NCBI RefSeq assembly: GCF_003626695.1
Contig: NZ_RBAH01000007.1
Location: forward strand, 62,001-126,000
Reading direction: 5' to 3'
DNA: 64,000 nt
Origin: Paenibacillus ginsengarvi
Lineage (GTDB): Bacteria > Bacillota > Bacilli > Paenibacillales > NBRC-103111
The stretch's first letter is position 1. The number at the start of each line of letters is the position of its first letter. Below the pieces are notes generated by a model. The model did no database searches, was not told the origin of the DNA, and was given only the letters and a program-made list of their open reading frames with translations. The translations under genes and the position numbers were made by a program. This document shows, piece by piece, positions 26,226 through 35,133 of the stretch.

Positions 26226-26255
26226 GATTTCTACGAAATGGACGAAAACTCCTGC
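26226..26255 (-). promoter_or_regulatory. Sigma-H-type promoter of the spoIIA operon
   Basis: On the minus strand GCAGGAGTT (26247-26255), 12-bp spacer, GTAGAAATC (26226-26234). This fits the sigma-H consensus RnAGGAwww / RnnGAAt with one mismatch and lies 35 bp before spoIIAA, which is sigma-H dependent in B. subtilis. Confidence 0.65.
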
Positions 26256-26359
26256 ATGGTGACAAAACTAGAAGAAAAACGCTAAAAATAGTAGATGGAC
26301 GCCAAATTTCATCAATTAATGCCCGAATTCGCGAGATTCCGCCAAAATGGATAGACGTC

Positions 26360-26385
26360 CCCGGACACCGCATGCGGCATCCGGG
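26360..26385. repeat. Near-perfect palindrome between dacF and spoIIAA
   Basis: CCCGGA...TCCGGG with continuous pairing (two G-U) through the centre. It lies 15 bp past the dacF stop with no T tract, so it may be a weak terminator or processing hairpin. Confidence 0.4.
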
Positions 26386-26399
26386 AACGCGCTAATGGC

Positions 26400-27590
26400 T
26401 CAGTCGGCCATGAACAGCTTCATCGACGTTCGTTTGAACAGCTTCCACCAGCCGGCTTTATTGACCTCGGCAGGGGATTCGATCGGAAATTCGCTGATTC
26501 GCTGGTCGCCCTTGTACACGATGATCTTGCCGATCGGCTGTCCGTGAGCGACCGGCGCCTTCAGCGGCATTAGCTCAAGCTCGTGGCGAATGTCCGCCGC
26601 CCCGTCTCCTTTGCGAAGCAGCACGCTGTACTGGTGCTTGGCCTTCAACTGCAGCTCGCTTTGCTCGCCCTTCTCGACCCGCACGGTTCCCATCGTATCG
26701 CCGGTTTTGAATATCGGATGCGACATGTACTGGGAGAACGCGTAGTCGAACATTTGTGTCACTTCGGCGTTGCGCGTTTTCGTGTTAGGCTCGCCGAGCA
26801 CGACGGCGATCACGCGCAAATTGTCGCGCCTAGCGGTAGCCGACAGGCAAAACTTCGCTTCGCTCGTATAACCCGTTTTCAAACCGTCCGCGCCGGTATA
26901 AAACCGCACAAGCTTGTTCGTATTGACGAGCCAAAACGGCTTCTCCGAATCTTTGCGCAAATAATCCTGATACAAGCCGGTATATTTCGTAATCTCCTCG
27001 TATTTCAGCAGCTCTCGGGACATGAGCGCGATGTCGTAGGAGGATGTATAGTGATTTTCGGCAGGCAGTCCGTTTACGTTGACGAAATGGCTGTTGTTCA
27101 TGCCAAGCTGCTTCGCTCTTTCGTTCATCATTTTGACGAAGCCTTCTTCGGTGCCGCCGATTTTCTCGGCCATCGCCACCGATGCATCGTTGCCGGATGC
27201 CATCGCGATGCCTTTCAGCATATCGTGAACGGTCATTTCCTCGCCCGGCTCCAAAAAGATTTGCGAGCCGCCCATCGAAGCCGCGTATTCGCTCGTCCGC
27301 ACTTTATCGTCCAGCTTGATTCTTCCTTGATCCAGCGCTTCCATGATTAGCAGCATCGTCATAATTTTCGTAATGCTGGCCGGAGGCAGTTTCTGATCCC
27401 GGTTTTTCTCGTACATGATCGTACCCGTGTCAGCGTCGAGGAGCACGGCGGAGCTTGCATTCGGCGCCAAATCCACCTGCGGGCCGGACTCTTTCGCTTT
27501 TCCCGTCTTCTCCTCCGCATAGGCGGCAGGCATAACAAGCGCCGTTGCCAGTAAAGCGCAGGCAAACCAGGCAAATCCTCGTTTGAACAT
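26400..27590 (-). CDS. dacF: D-alanyl-D-alanine carboxypeptidase DacF
   Basis: Forespore PBP5-type carboxypeptidase acting on germ-cell-wall/cortex crosslinking. The ATG at 27590 is preceded by AGGAGGGG and opens a signal peptide ending near AAYA-EE (residue 25); the longer frame is not used. 396 residues; motifs Ser72-Ile-Thr-Lys75, Ser132-Gly-Asn134, Lys238-Thr-Gly240, then the PBP5_C beta domain. It is immediately upstream of spoIIAA, as in B. subtilis. Paralogue of the dacB product at 3218-4396. Confidence 0.94.
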   Translation of the reverse strand: MFKRGFAWFACALLATALVMPAAYAEEKTGKAKESGPQVDLAPNASSAVLLDADTGTIMYEKNRDQKLPPASITKIMTMLLIMEALDQGRIKLDDKVRTSEYAASMGGSQIFLEPGEEMTVHDMLKGIAMASGNDASVAMAEKIGGTEEGFVKMMNERAKQLGMNNSHFVNVNGLPAENHYTSSYDIALMSRELLKYEEITKYTGLYQDYLRKDSEKPFWLVNTNKLVRFYTGADGLKTGYTSEAKFCLSATARRDNLRVIAVVLGEPNTKTRNAEVTQMFDYAFSQYMSHPIFKTGDTMGTVRVEKGEQSELQLKAKHQYSVLLRKGDGAADIRHELELMPLKAPVAHGQPIGKIIVYKGDQRISEFPIESPAEVNKAGWWKLFKRTSMKLFMAD

Positions 27591-27701
27591 TAGATAAAAC
27601 CCCTCCTGATCCTTGGTCGATTCATGTTCCATTCGTGCTTACTGGCACATGGATGGACTATCTTCTATCCAGTTTTGACAATCCGGAGGAAAAATAAACA
27701 A

Positions 27702-27758
27702 CAAAAAGACGTATTTCCCGGCCAAATCGATAAACGATTATGAACCGGAAATACGTCT
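27702..27758 (-). terminator. Terminator after fni
   Basis: Arms AGACGTATTTCCGG and CCGGGAAATACGTCT (one bulged base) with a 23-nt loop, followed by TTTTTG on the minus strand. Confidence 0.75.
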
Positions 27759-27798
27759 ATACATAAAGCGCCGCCTGTCGAAGAAGGAGACAGTTTCG

Positions 27799-28827
27799 CT
27801 AGTTTCGTGAAACAAGCCGGGACGTACCGCGAAGCTCAGCGAGTTTACCCGCCCCAATGCCGAACATGGCCGCGCGGAGCTCGAACTCGATTCGCTCCAG
27901 CCGGGCGGCCGCCTCCTCGGCGGACTTGACCCCGGCGCCAAGCAGCGAGCGTCCGAAGCCGGCGATGTCCGCCCCCAGCGCGATCGATTTCGCCGCGTCG
28001 ACTCCTGTAGCGAGGCCTCCGCTGGCGATCAGCGGTAGGTTCGGGGCAACCGCTCTCGCTTCGGTGACGCAGACGGCGGTCGGAATGCCCCAGTCGGCAA
28101 ACGCTTCTGCCGCCATTTTCCGGCTCGGGTCGCCCGTCCGGTATTTTTCGACCTGGCTCCACGACGTGCCGCCCGCGCCCGCGACGTCGAGGAACGATAC
28201 GCCGGCATCGGCCAAACGTTTAGCCGTTTCCCCGTCGATTCCCCAGCCAACCTCTTTGACGCCGATCGGAATCGAAAGCTGCGCACATAACGCTTCGATT
28301 TGATGCAGCAAGCCTTTAAAATTCGTATTGCCTTCGGGCTGGAACAGCTCCTGCATACCATTCAGGTGCAGCACGAGCGCGTCAGCCTCGGCAAGCTCCG
28401 CTGCCCGCCTGCACTCCGCCGCGCCATAGCCGTAATTGAGCTGTACAGCGCCTAAATTCGCTACAATCGGGATCGAAGGGGCGACATCGCGGACGCGGAA
28501 TGTTCGGACCAGCTCCGGACGCTCGATCGCGGCACGGACGGAACCGATCCCCATCGCCCAACCCCTGCTCTCCGCCGCCTCCGCCAAATTCCGGTTAATC
28601 GCCCACGCCTCTTCCGTGCCGCCCGTCATCGAGCTGATCAGCAGCGGAGCCCGCATCGATCGGCCGAGCCAGCGCAGCGAGGTGTCGATTTCGGCGAAGT
28701 CGATTTCCGGCAGCGCGTTGTGGCGAAACCGGTAGCTGTCGAAGCCAGCACCTCCCGTCCTGCTGCCCACATCCTCTTCCAGGCATATTCGTATATGCTC
28801 CAGTTTTCGTTTCTCCGTACTCATCAT
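27799..28827 (-). CDS. fni: Type 2 isopentenyl-diphosphate isomerase
   Basis: FMN- and NADPH-dependent isomerase interconverting isopentenyl and dimethylallyl diphosphate. 342 residues as a TIM barrel: RKLEHIRICLEEDV start, SSMTGGTEEAWAINRNLAEAA, VKEVGWGI, DVAGAGGTSWSQVE and the C-terminal ASGGLATGVDAAKSIALGAD phosphate/flavin site. Two adjacent ATGs (28827, 28824) follow AGGGGGACG; the frame upstream is open but unsupported. Inserted between dacF and the nucleoside genes compared with B. subtilis. Confidence 0.93.
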   Translation of the reverse strand: MMSTEKRKLEHIRICLEEDVGSRTGGAGFDSYRFRHNALPEIDFAEIDTSLRWLGRSMRAPLLISSMTGGTEEAWAINRNLAEAAESRGWAMGIGSVRAAIERPELVRTFRVRDVAPSIPIVANLGAVQLNYGYGAAECRRAAELAEADALVLHLNGMQELFQPEGNTNFKGLLHQIEALCAQLSIPIGVKEVGWGIDGETAKRLADAGVSFLDVAGAGGTSWSQVEKYRTGDPSRKMAAEAFADWGIPTAVCVTEARAVAPNLPLIASGGLATGVDAAKSIALGADIAGFGRSLLGAGVKSAEEAAARLERIEFELRAAMFGIGAGKLAELRGTSRLVSRN

Positions 28828-28929
28828 CGTCCCCCTATGGTCCTGCTTTCTCTGTATCGGAGTCTCTCCATTTTCTCTATTAGGTTCGACGAGGCCCCCG
28901 CTTTTTTCCTGCAATAGTTCGAAATGTCC

Positions 28930-28966
28930 AAAAAAGGCTTCCCCTATCAGTCGTAAGGAAAGCCTT
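28930..28966 (-). terminator. Terminator after pdp
   Basis: AAGGCTTTCC pairs with GGGGAAGCCTT (one mismatch) on the minus strand, then a T tract; 17 bp past the pdp stop. Confidence 0.85.
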
Positions 28967-28982
28967 ATGTCAATGCCATAGC

Positions 28983-30284
28983 TCACTCAATCACTTCGTA
29001 CACGACGGGAACGAGTTCGGGCTTATCCGCACCGATCGCATATGCGTGAAGCAGCCGTTCCATACTATCCTGATTTTGCTCGCGATTGCTGTGAATCACC
29101 GCGAGCACATCGCCGAATGCGACGGCGTCGCCCACTTTTTTGCGCAGCGAGATGCCGACTGCATAGTCGATCGGGTCCTCCTTCGTCGCCCGCCCGGCTC
29201 CGAGCAGCATCGCCGAGACGCCGACCGCTTCTGCATCGATCGCCTGCACGTAACCTTCCTGTTCCGCCCGCACCTTGACCTGATAAGCCGCCTGCGGCAG
29301 CTGACCCGGGTCATCGACTATCGCCGGATCGCCGCCCTGCGCCTCCACGAATTTGCGGAATGTGGCGAGCGCTTGTCCCGAGTCCAGCAGCTCCTTTAGT
29401 CCTAGCTTGGCGGCGGCGAAATTCGGATAGGCGCCCCCCGCTAACGCCATGTAAGCAGCCAGCGTCAAACAAATTTCGGTCAGCCGGGCGTCGCCGTGCC
29501 CCCGCAGCACCTCGATCGCCTCCGCCACCTCGGTTGCGTTACCTACTTCCGTGCCGAGCGGCTCGCTCATATCCGACAGCACGGCGATCGTTCTGCGGTT
29601 CAAGCTTTTGCCGATCGAGACCATCGCGGACGCGAGCGTCTTCGCCTCTTCGAGCGACTTCATGAACGCCCCGGAACCGACTTTTACATCAAGAATGATG
29701 GCATCCGCCCCCGACGCGATTTTTTTGCTCATGATCGACGAGGCGATCAGCGGGATCGAGTTTACCGTAGCCGTTACATCCCGCAGCGCGTATAGCTTCT
29801 TATCCGCCGGAGCCAAATTTCCGCTTTGGCCGACGAGCGCCATTTTGTTCTCGTTTACGTTCCGGATGAACTGCTCCTTGGGCAGCTCGATGCGGAATCC
29901 GCGGATCGATTCCAGCTTGTCCACGGTTCCCCCGGTATGCCCGAGCCCACGGCCGGACATTTTGGCGACGGGAACTCCAGCCGCAGCGACAAGCGGCACG
30001 ACGATCAGGCTCGTCTTGTCTCCGACTCCGCCCGTCGAATGTTTGTCAACCTTCGTTCCGTGAATGCCGGACAAGTCGACAACATCCCCCGAGCTTGCCA
30101 TCGCAAGCGTCAGATCGGCGATCTCCTCCTCGTCCATACCACGGAAGTAGACGGCCATCGCGAAGGCGGACATTTGGTAATCCGGAATGTCTCCCCGCGT
30201 AAATCCGCGGACGATATCGTAAAGCTGCTCCCGCGACAAACGTCCGCCATCCCGTTTTTGCTGTATGAGATCGACCATTCTCAT
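28983..30284 (-). CDS. pdp: Pyrimidine-nucleoside phosphorylase
   Basis: Phosphorolysis of uridine, thymidine and deoxyuridine to base plus (deoxy)ribose 1-phosphate. 433 residues, normal length. The family signature SGRGLGHTGGTVDKLESI is complete; KHSTGGVGDKTSL binds phosphate. AGGAGGAAACGGTC precedes the ATG. Last gene of deoB-pupG-pupG-pdp; DeoB can isomerise the sugar phosphate released. Confidence 0.95.
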   Translation of the reverse strand: MRMVDLIQQKRDGGRLSREQLYDIVRGFTRGDIPDYQMSAFAMAVYFRGMDEEEIADLTLAMASSGDVVDLSGIHGTKVDKHSTGGVGDKTSLIVVPLVAAAGVPVAKMSGRGLGHTGGTVDKLESIRGFRIELPKEQFIRNVNENKMALVGQSGNLAPADKKLYALRDVTATVNSIPLIASSIMSKKIASGADAIILDVKVGSGAFMKSLEEAKTLASAMVSIGKSLNRRTIAVLSDMSEPLGTEVGNATEVAEAIEVLRGHGDARLTEICLTLAAYMALAGGAYPNFAAAKLGLKELLDSGQALATFRKFVEAQGGDPAIVDDPGQLPQAAYQVKVRAEQEGYVQAIDAEAVGVSAMLLGAGRATKEDPIDYAVGISLRKKVGDAVAFGDVLAVIHSNREQNQDSMERLLHAYAIGADKPELVPVVYEVIE

Positions 30285-30332
30285 GACCGTTTCCTCCTTG
30301 ATCCGATTGCGCCGCGTAATCCGGATGAATCG

Positions 30333-31184
30333 TTACACGTTTACTTCGCGAACGAACGATTTGACGAGCGCGGCGAATTTCGGCTTCGTCCGGTTCGCCA
30401 CCTCCATCACCTGCTCATGGGTCAGCGGTTCCAGCTCTTCGCCGATCGCCATATCCGTTATGCACGAAATGCCCAGAACGTTCATGCCGCAGTGACGCGC
30501 GGCGATTACCTCGGCCACCGTGGACATCCCGACGGCGTCTCCTCCAAGTATGGCGAGCATCTTCAGTTCCGCCGGCGTCATGTAGGACGGGCCGCTGATG
30601 CCGCAATAAACGCCTTCCTGAAGCTCCAGCGAGTCGCCTTCGTCGCTGCGAATCTGACTCGACAACCGGTGCGCGAGCTCGCGGAATGATTTGTTGTAGG
30701 CTTCCGACATATCCGGAAAGCGCGGTCCCAGCGTCGCCTCGTTCGGACCGATCAGCGGATGATCGCCGGTCATATTGATATGATCGCAGATCAGCATCAA
30801 ATCGCCCGGGCGGAAAGCTCGGTTCATCCCGCCCGCCGCGTTCGTGATGACGACGGCGCGAATGCCGAGCTTTTGCATCACATAAATAGGCGCAACGACT
30901 TTGCGCATCGCATAGCCTTCATAATAATGAAACCGGCCTTGCATGACGAGTACGGTTTTGCCTTCCAAAGTCCCTATAACGAAACGGCCGGCGTGTCCTT
31001 CAACCGTAGATACCGGAAAATGAGGCACATCCGCGAAAGGTATGATATCCGCCTGCTCGACCTGCTCCGCCAAGTCGCCGAGACCCGAACCGAGCACAAG
31101 ACCGAGTACGGGAAGCTTCCCGCCGATCCGGGCGCGTATATAAGCTGCCGCCTGATTGATTTGTTCCACATAGGACAGTTCCAT
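30333..31184 (-). CDS. pupG: Purine nucleoside phosphorylase (copy 1)
   Basis: Trimeric-type PNP for guanosine/inosine. 283 residues from the ATG at 31184 (MELSYVEQ), preceded by GGGGAGG; the open frame upstream runs through an intergenic repeat. Motifs: LGSGLGDLAEQVE (phosphate), VSTVEGHAGRFVIG, VITNAAGGMNRAF, and GDAVGMSTVAEVIAARHCGM (base site). Very similar to the next gene upstream, from which it is separated by 166 bp. Confidence 0.93.
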   Translation of the reverse strand: MELSYVEQINQAAAYIRARIGGKLPVLGLVLGSGLGDLAEQVEQADIIPFADVPHFPVSTVEGHAGRFVIGTLEGKTVLVMQGRFHYYEGYAMRKVVAPIYVMQKLGIRAVVITNAAGGMNRAFRPGDLMLICDHINMTGDHPLIGPNEATLGPRFPDMSEAYNKSFRELAHRLSSQIRSDEGDSLELQEGVYCGISGPSYMTPAELKMLAILGGDAVGMSTVAEVIAARHCGMNVLGISCITDMAIGEELEPLTHEQVMEVANRTKPKFAALVKSFVREVNV

Positions 31185-31215
31185 GATGATTGAATAACCT
31201 CCCCAAGACGTAGTA

Positions 31216-31249
31216 AAAAAACGTCTATCGACGTAAATCAAGGATGAGC
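31216..31249. repeat. Dispersed intergenic repeat, copy 1
   Basis: A 34-bp block beginning AAAAACGTCTATCGACGTA and ending TCAAGGATGAGC, nearly identical to 34963-34995. It contains a 5-bp hairpin ACGTC/GACGT followed on the minus strand by a run of T, so it could act as a weak terminator between the two pupG genes. Confidence 0.6.
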
Positions 31250-31350
31250 AGCCGCTAATGAACCCCACAAAGTAAAGATAAGCTTAAAGGGAAGCGCTTA
31301 TGTAAAAGGACGGTCGCGGCCAGTCTTCCCTGAAATAAGCCCGACAGCCG

Positions 31351-32178
31351 TTACAGCTGCGGAATAATCGCGGAAACAAGGGCGAGGAAACGTTCCTTGA
31401 CCCGATTCGCCGTCTCCATCACTTCTTCGTGGGACAGCGATTGTTCGAGCATACCGGCGGCCATATTTGTAATGCATGAAATGCCCAGCACCTCGATCCC
31501 CGCATGACGGGCCGCAATCACCTCGGGGACGGTGGACATGCCGACCGCATCCGCGCCGAGAGTGCGCAGCATACGAATTTCCGCAGGCGTTTCATAGCTG
31601 GGACCGAGCAGCCCGGCATATACGCCCTCCTGAAGCTGCAAGCCCATGCCCTCCGCCGTTTGGCGCGCCAAAGCCCGCAGCTTCGCGCTGTACGCCTCAG
31701 ACATATCAGGAAAGCGGACGCCGAGCGCGTTCTCGTTGCGACCTATAAGCGGGTTGCGGAACATGAAGTTGATATGGTCGCTTATCAGCATGAGCTGCCC
31801 CGGTTCATACGAGGCGTTGATGCCTCCCGCCGCATTCGTGACCAGCAGGGAGCGCACCCCAAGCGCCTTCATCACACGCACGGGAAACGAAACTTTCGTT
31901 ACGTCGTAGCCTTCGTACAGATGAAAGCGTCCTTTCATCAGCAGCGTTTTCTTGCCGCGCACCGTGCCAACGAGCAGCTCGCTCGCATGGCCTTCGACGG
32001 TGGAAACCGGAAAATGCGGAATTTCTTCGTAATGGATTACGGTGACGTCCTCCATCGCATCGGCAAGCACGCCGAGACCGGAGCCGAGTATGAGTCCGAC
32101 CTCGGGCGAATAAGGAATCTCCTCTTCAATGAACCGGACAGCCTCCATAATGCGCTGCTCCATCGATTGGTCGCTCAT
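31351..32178 (-). CDS. pupG: Purine nucleoside phosphorylase (copy 2)
   Basis: 275 residues, the same family as the preceding entry, with matching motifs: LGSGLGVLADAME, VSTVEGHASELLVG, VTNAAGGINASY and GADAVGMSTVPEVIAARHAGI. The ATG at 32178 is preceded by GGAGGTG. It starts 55 bp after deoB ends. Which of the two is the orthologue of B. subtilis PupG cannot be told by eye. Confidence 0.93.
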   Translation of the reverse strand: MSDQSMEQRIMEAVRFIEEEIPYSPEVGLILGSGLGVLADAMEDVTVIHYEEIPHFPVSTVEGHASELLVGTVRGKKTLLMKGRFHLYEGYDVTKVSFPVRVMKALGVRSLLVTNAAGGINASYEPGQLMLISDHINFMFRNPLIGRNENALGVRFPDMSEAYSAKLRALARQTAEGMGLQLQEGVYAGLLGPSYETPAEIRMLRTLGADAVGMSTVPEVIAARHAGIEVLGISCITNMAAGMLEQSLSHEEVMETANRVKERFLALVSAIIPQL

Positions 32179-32232
32179 CAAGCACCTCCAACTGTTATAT
32201 AGGTTGAACCCACGTTTGCAAGTTTCGTTTCA

Positions 32233-33405
32233 TTAAACCAGTTCAGACAAAAAGCTGATGCCGTGGTCCGGGGTCGGCAGGCCGAAGTTATCCGCCACGG
32301 TCGCTCCCAGATCGGCAAACGTTCCGCGAACGCCTAGCGATCCCGGCGACTTGAAGCGAGGACTCCATACAAGCAGCGGCACATACTCCCGGGTATGATC
32401 GGTTCCCGAATGGGTCGGGTCGTTGCCGTGATCAGCCGTCAGGATAAGCAGATCCTCCTCACCTAACTGCGCCATAATAGCCGGCAGTCTGGCGTCGAAC
32501 TCCGCCAAGGCGCGAGCATATCCGTCCGGATCACGCCGATGGCCGTAAAGCGAATCGAAATCGACCAGATTTGTGAATGACATCCCGTGAAAAGGCTGCT
32601 TAAGCGCCTGAATCGTCTCCTCGATTCCATGCTCGTTGCTTTTCGTCGACATCGCCTGCGTTACGCCTTCACCGGAATATATATCGTTGATTTTGCCGAT
32701 CGCGATGCAGTCGAGTCCGGCGTCCTTCAGCCTGTTCATCACCGTAGGCGCAGGCGGCTTGACCGCATAATCGTGCCGGTTCGGAGTCCGTTTGAAGCTT
32801 CCTGGCTGTCCGACATAAGGACGCGCGATCACGCGCCCCACCGCGTATTCGTCCAGCGTCATCTCCCTGGCGATATGGCAGGCGCGGTACAGCTCCTCGA
32901 GCGGGATTACATCCTCATGAGCCGCGATCTGAAAAACGCTGTCGGCCGACGTATATACGATCCACGAGCCGGTTCGCATCTGCTCTTCCCCGAGCTCATC
33001 CAAAATTTCCGTGCCCGACGCCGGCTTGTTGCCGATTACTTTGCGTCCTGTCGCCTCCTCGAACGCCCCGATGAGCGGCTCCGGGAACCCTGAAGGATAC
33101 GTCTGGAACGGGATCGTTACTTTTAGGCCCATAAGCTCCCAATGTCCGGTCATCGTGTCTTTGCCGACGGAAACCTCCGTCATTTTGCCGTAATAGGCTG
33201 CCGGCGCCGCTGCCGGCGGTATGCCGTCCAGGGCGGCGATATTGCCGAGTCCCAGCTTTTGCAGCATCGGCAGCGAGAAGCCCGGAATGTGCCGGGCGAT
33301 ATGTCCGAGCGTATGCGAGCCGGCGTCGCCGAAGCGGGCCGCATCCGGCGCTTCCCCTATACCCACACTGTCGAGAACGATTAATGCGATGCGCTTGAAG
33401 GCCAT
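32233..33405 (-). CDS. deoB: Phosphopentomutase
   Basis: Interconverts (deoxy)ribose 1- and 5-phosphate, linking nucleoside phosphorolysis to the pentose pathway. 390 residues of alkaline-phosphatase fold: [22 protein letters not shown] at the metal site, [14 protein letters not shown] (phosphorylated Thr), [24 protein letters not shown] metal ligands. The ATG at 33405 follows GGAGGG; the frame upstream is non-coding through the xerD terminator. Next to pupG and xerD as in B. subtilis. Confidence 0.95.
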   Translation of the reverse strand: MAFKRIALIVLDSVGIGEAPDAARFGDAGSHTLGHIARHIPGFSLPMLQKLGLGNIAALDGIPPAAAPAAYYGKMTEVSVGKDTMTGHWELMGLKVTIPFQTYPSGFPEPLIGAFEEATGRKVIGNKPASGTEILDELGEEQMRTGSWIVYTSADSVFQIAAHEDVIPLEELYRACHIAREMTLDEYAVGRVIARPYVGQPGSFKRTPNRHDYAVKPPAPTVMNRLKDAGLDCIAIGKINDIYSGEGVTQAMSTKSNEHGIEETIQALKQPFHGMSFTNLVDFDSLYGHRRDPDGYARALAEFDARLPAIMAQLGEEDLLILTADHGNDPTHSGTDHTREYVPLLVWSPRFKSPGSLGVRGTFADLGATVADNFGLPTPDHGISFLSELV

Positions 33406-33484
33406 AACGACTTCCCTCCATTTGGCGTACGAACCAAAGCCTAAAATTGTTTCACATATTATCTCACGACACCCGGGCGAATGC

Positions 33485-33507
33485 AAAAAAGCCCCGCAAA
33501 GCGGAGC
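33485..33507 (-). terminator. Terminator after xerD
   Basis: GCTCCGC/GCGGGGC stem (one G-U pair) with a 3-nt loop and six T on the minus strand, 15 bp past the xerD stop. Confidence 0.88.
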
Positions 33508-33521
33508 CTTGGCTTCGATGC

Positions 33522-34424
33522 TTAGGTCAGATTCGCGCGAGGATGCGTCCGGTCGTATATTTCCTTCATTCTTGATTTTGTTACATGCGTATACACCTGA
33601 GTCGTTGAAATGTCGGCATGGCCGAGCATTTCTTGAACGGCCCGCAGATCGGCGCCATTTTCCAGCAGATGGGTCGCAAACGAATGACGCAGCGTATGCG
33701 GCGTAATTTCCTTCTCGATTCCCGCCTCCCGCGCGCACCGTTTAATAATTTTCCAGAAGCCTTGCCGTGTCAGCCGGGTGCCGAGGTGGTTGATGAACAG
33801 CGCCTCTTCTTCCGCGTTACCCGGACGGATCAGGCGGGGACGCACCGATTCCGTATAATGGCTCAAACAAGCGGCGGCAATGCGTCCGAGCGGGATGATC
33901 CGTTCCTTGGAACCTTTGCCCATACAATGTATAAAGCCCATATCGATACGGACATCCGCCACATTCAGCGCAATCAGCTCCGAGACGCGTATTCCCGTCG
34001 CGTAGAGCAGCTCCAGCATCGCCTTGTCGCGCATGCCGGCTACGCCGTCCGAGCCCCCCGCCTCCAGCAGTCTCTCGACCTCGCCGACCGACAACACCTT
34101 GGGCAGCCGCTTCTCCAGTTTCGGCGTTTCCATATGCACCGACGGGTCCGAGCCGATCAAGCCATCCTTGACAAGATATTGGTACAGCGCCCGAATGGAC
34201 ACGATGTTACGCGACACGGTAGCCGGAGCCCGGCCAAGCCGCTTCAGCTCCTGCAAATACTGCGCTATGTGCAGCTTGCTTGTTTCATTAAAAGACCGCA
34301 CGCCTTGCCTGCTTACATACTCAATATATTGGTTCAAGTCGCGTTCGTACGACTCCAGTGTGTTATGGGCAAGCCCCCGCTCAACGGTGAGGTATTGAAT
34401 AAAGCTTTGGAGATATCTCTTCAT
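33522..34424 (-). CDS. xerD: Site-specific tyrosine recombinase XerD
   Basis: Resolves chromosome dimers at dif with XerC. 300 residues: SAM-like N-terminal core-binding domain (1-90) and catalytic domain. Catalytic residues: Arg146 (ATGIRVSEL), His243 and Arg246 ([19 protein letters not shown]), His269 (LGHA), nucleophile Tyr278. GGGGGAAC precedes the ATG. Between deoB and yqzK, as ripX in B. subtilis. Confidence 0.95.
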   Translation of the reverse strand: MKRYLQSFIQYLTVERGLAHNTLESYERDLNQYIEYVSRQGVRSFNETSKLHIAQYLQELKRLGRAPATVSRNIVSIRALYQYLVKDGLIGSDPSVHMETPKLEKRLPKVLSVGEVERLLEAGGSDGVAGMRDKAMLELLYATGIRVSELIALNVADVRIDMGFIHCMGKGSKERIIPLGRIAAACLSHYTESVRPRLIRPGNAEEEALFINHLGTRLTRQGFWKIIKRCAREAGIEKEITPHTLRHSFATHLLENGADLRAVQEMLGHADISTTQVYTHVTKSRMKEIYDRTHPRANLT

Positions 34425-34621
34425 CGCTACAAATCGTTCCCCCAGTATGTCGTTGCTATCGTTAGGAGCTTAACGTAAACTGACGCCCTGACCGGCAACC
34501 GGAAACTTACGGGACTTCGGGCTCCAGTCATCGGCGGCAGGCTTTGTAAAGCTCCGTATTACGTAACTATTCCACACCCGGGACCTTTCTCCTGCTCAAA
34601 ACGAACAAAAGATTGCTTTCG

Positions 34622-34858
34622 TCATTCCCCGTACTTGTAAAAAAAGAGAAGCCGATCCGCGATCGTTTTCGGTTCACCTGCGGACTCTTCCGCCCGGAAC
34701 GCCTTGACGGCCTTCCCAACCGGCTCCCTGTAGCGGCCGACCGGCTCGAACCAGCCGCCGATCCAATGAAACAGCTCGTACAGTATGATCGAAACAAGGA
34801 GAAAAACCGCTATATATTTGGCGCGAATCCACCATTTCCGGAACTGGAATAGAAGCAT
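34622..34858 (-). CDS. yqzK: DUF4227 family protein YqzK
   Basis: 78 residues with one membrane helix (about 13-33) and a charged C-terminal tail ending in DRLLFFYKYGE, the conserved end of YqzK/DUF4227. The position between xerD and fur is the same as in B. subtilis. Function unknown. A 197-bp stretch between it and xerD holds no gene that I can support. Confidence 0.82.
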   Translation of the reverse strand: MLLFQFRKWWIRAKYIAVFLLVSIILYELFHWIGGWFEPVGRYREPVGKAVKAFRAEESAGEPKTIADRLLFFYKYGE

Positions 34859-34962
34859 GGCTCGTCCCCTCCTGACGCGCGAGCGAAATCGTGTTCCTGC
34901 CGTTCATAATTAAAAGTATGACCACAGGACGCAACTTATGCCCTCAGCCCGCCCAACGTAAG

Positions 34963-34995
34963 AAAAACGTCTATCGACGTATTTCAAGGATGAGC
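34963..34995. repeat. Dispersed intergenic repeat, copy 2
   Basis: Second copy of the block at 31216-31249; the two differ mainly in AA versus TT after ACGTA and by one A in the leading run. It lies between fur and yqzK. Confidence 0.6.
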
Positions 34996-35025
34996 GACCG
35001 CGACTAAGCGGAAGTTTCTCTTGGT

Positions 35026-35075
35026 ACAGAAAGTCGTACTTCGCTTTAACGCTTTAGCGAACTTAAACTTTCTGT
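35026..35075. repeat. Two-tier inverted repeat between fur and yqzK
   Basis: Outer arms ACAGAAAG/CTTTCTGT (35026-35033, 35068-35075) and inner arms TTCGCT/AGCGAA (35040-35045, 35056-35061). No T tract. Role unknown. Confidence 0.4.
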
Positions 35076-35082
35076 AACGTTC

Positions 35083-35121
35083 AAAAATCCCCGGACTGGC
35101 GCACAAGGCGCTGCCGGGGAT
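35083..35121 (-). terminator. Terminator after fur
   Basis: ATCCCCGG/CCGGGGAT stem with a 19-nt loop and a following T tract on the minus strand, 13 bp past the fur stop. Confidence 0.85.
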
Positions 35122-35133
35122 GAACGGGTGTAA

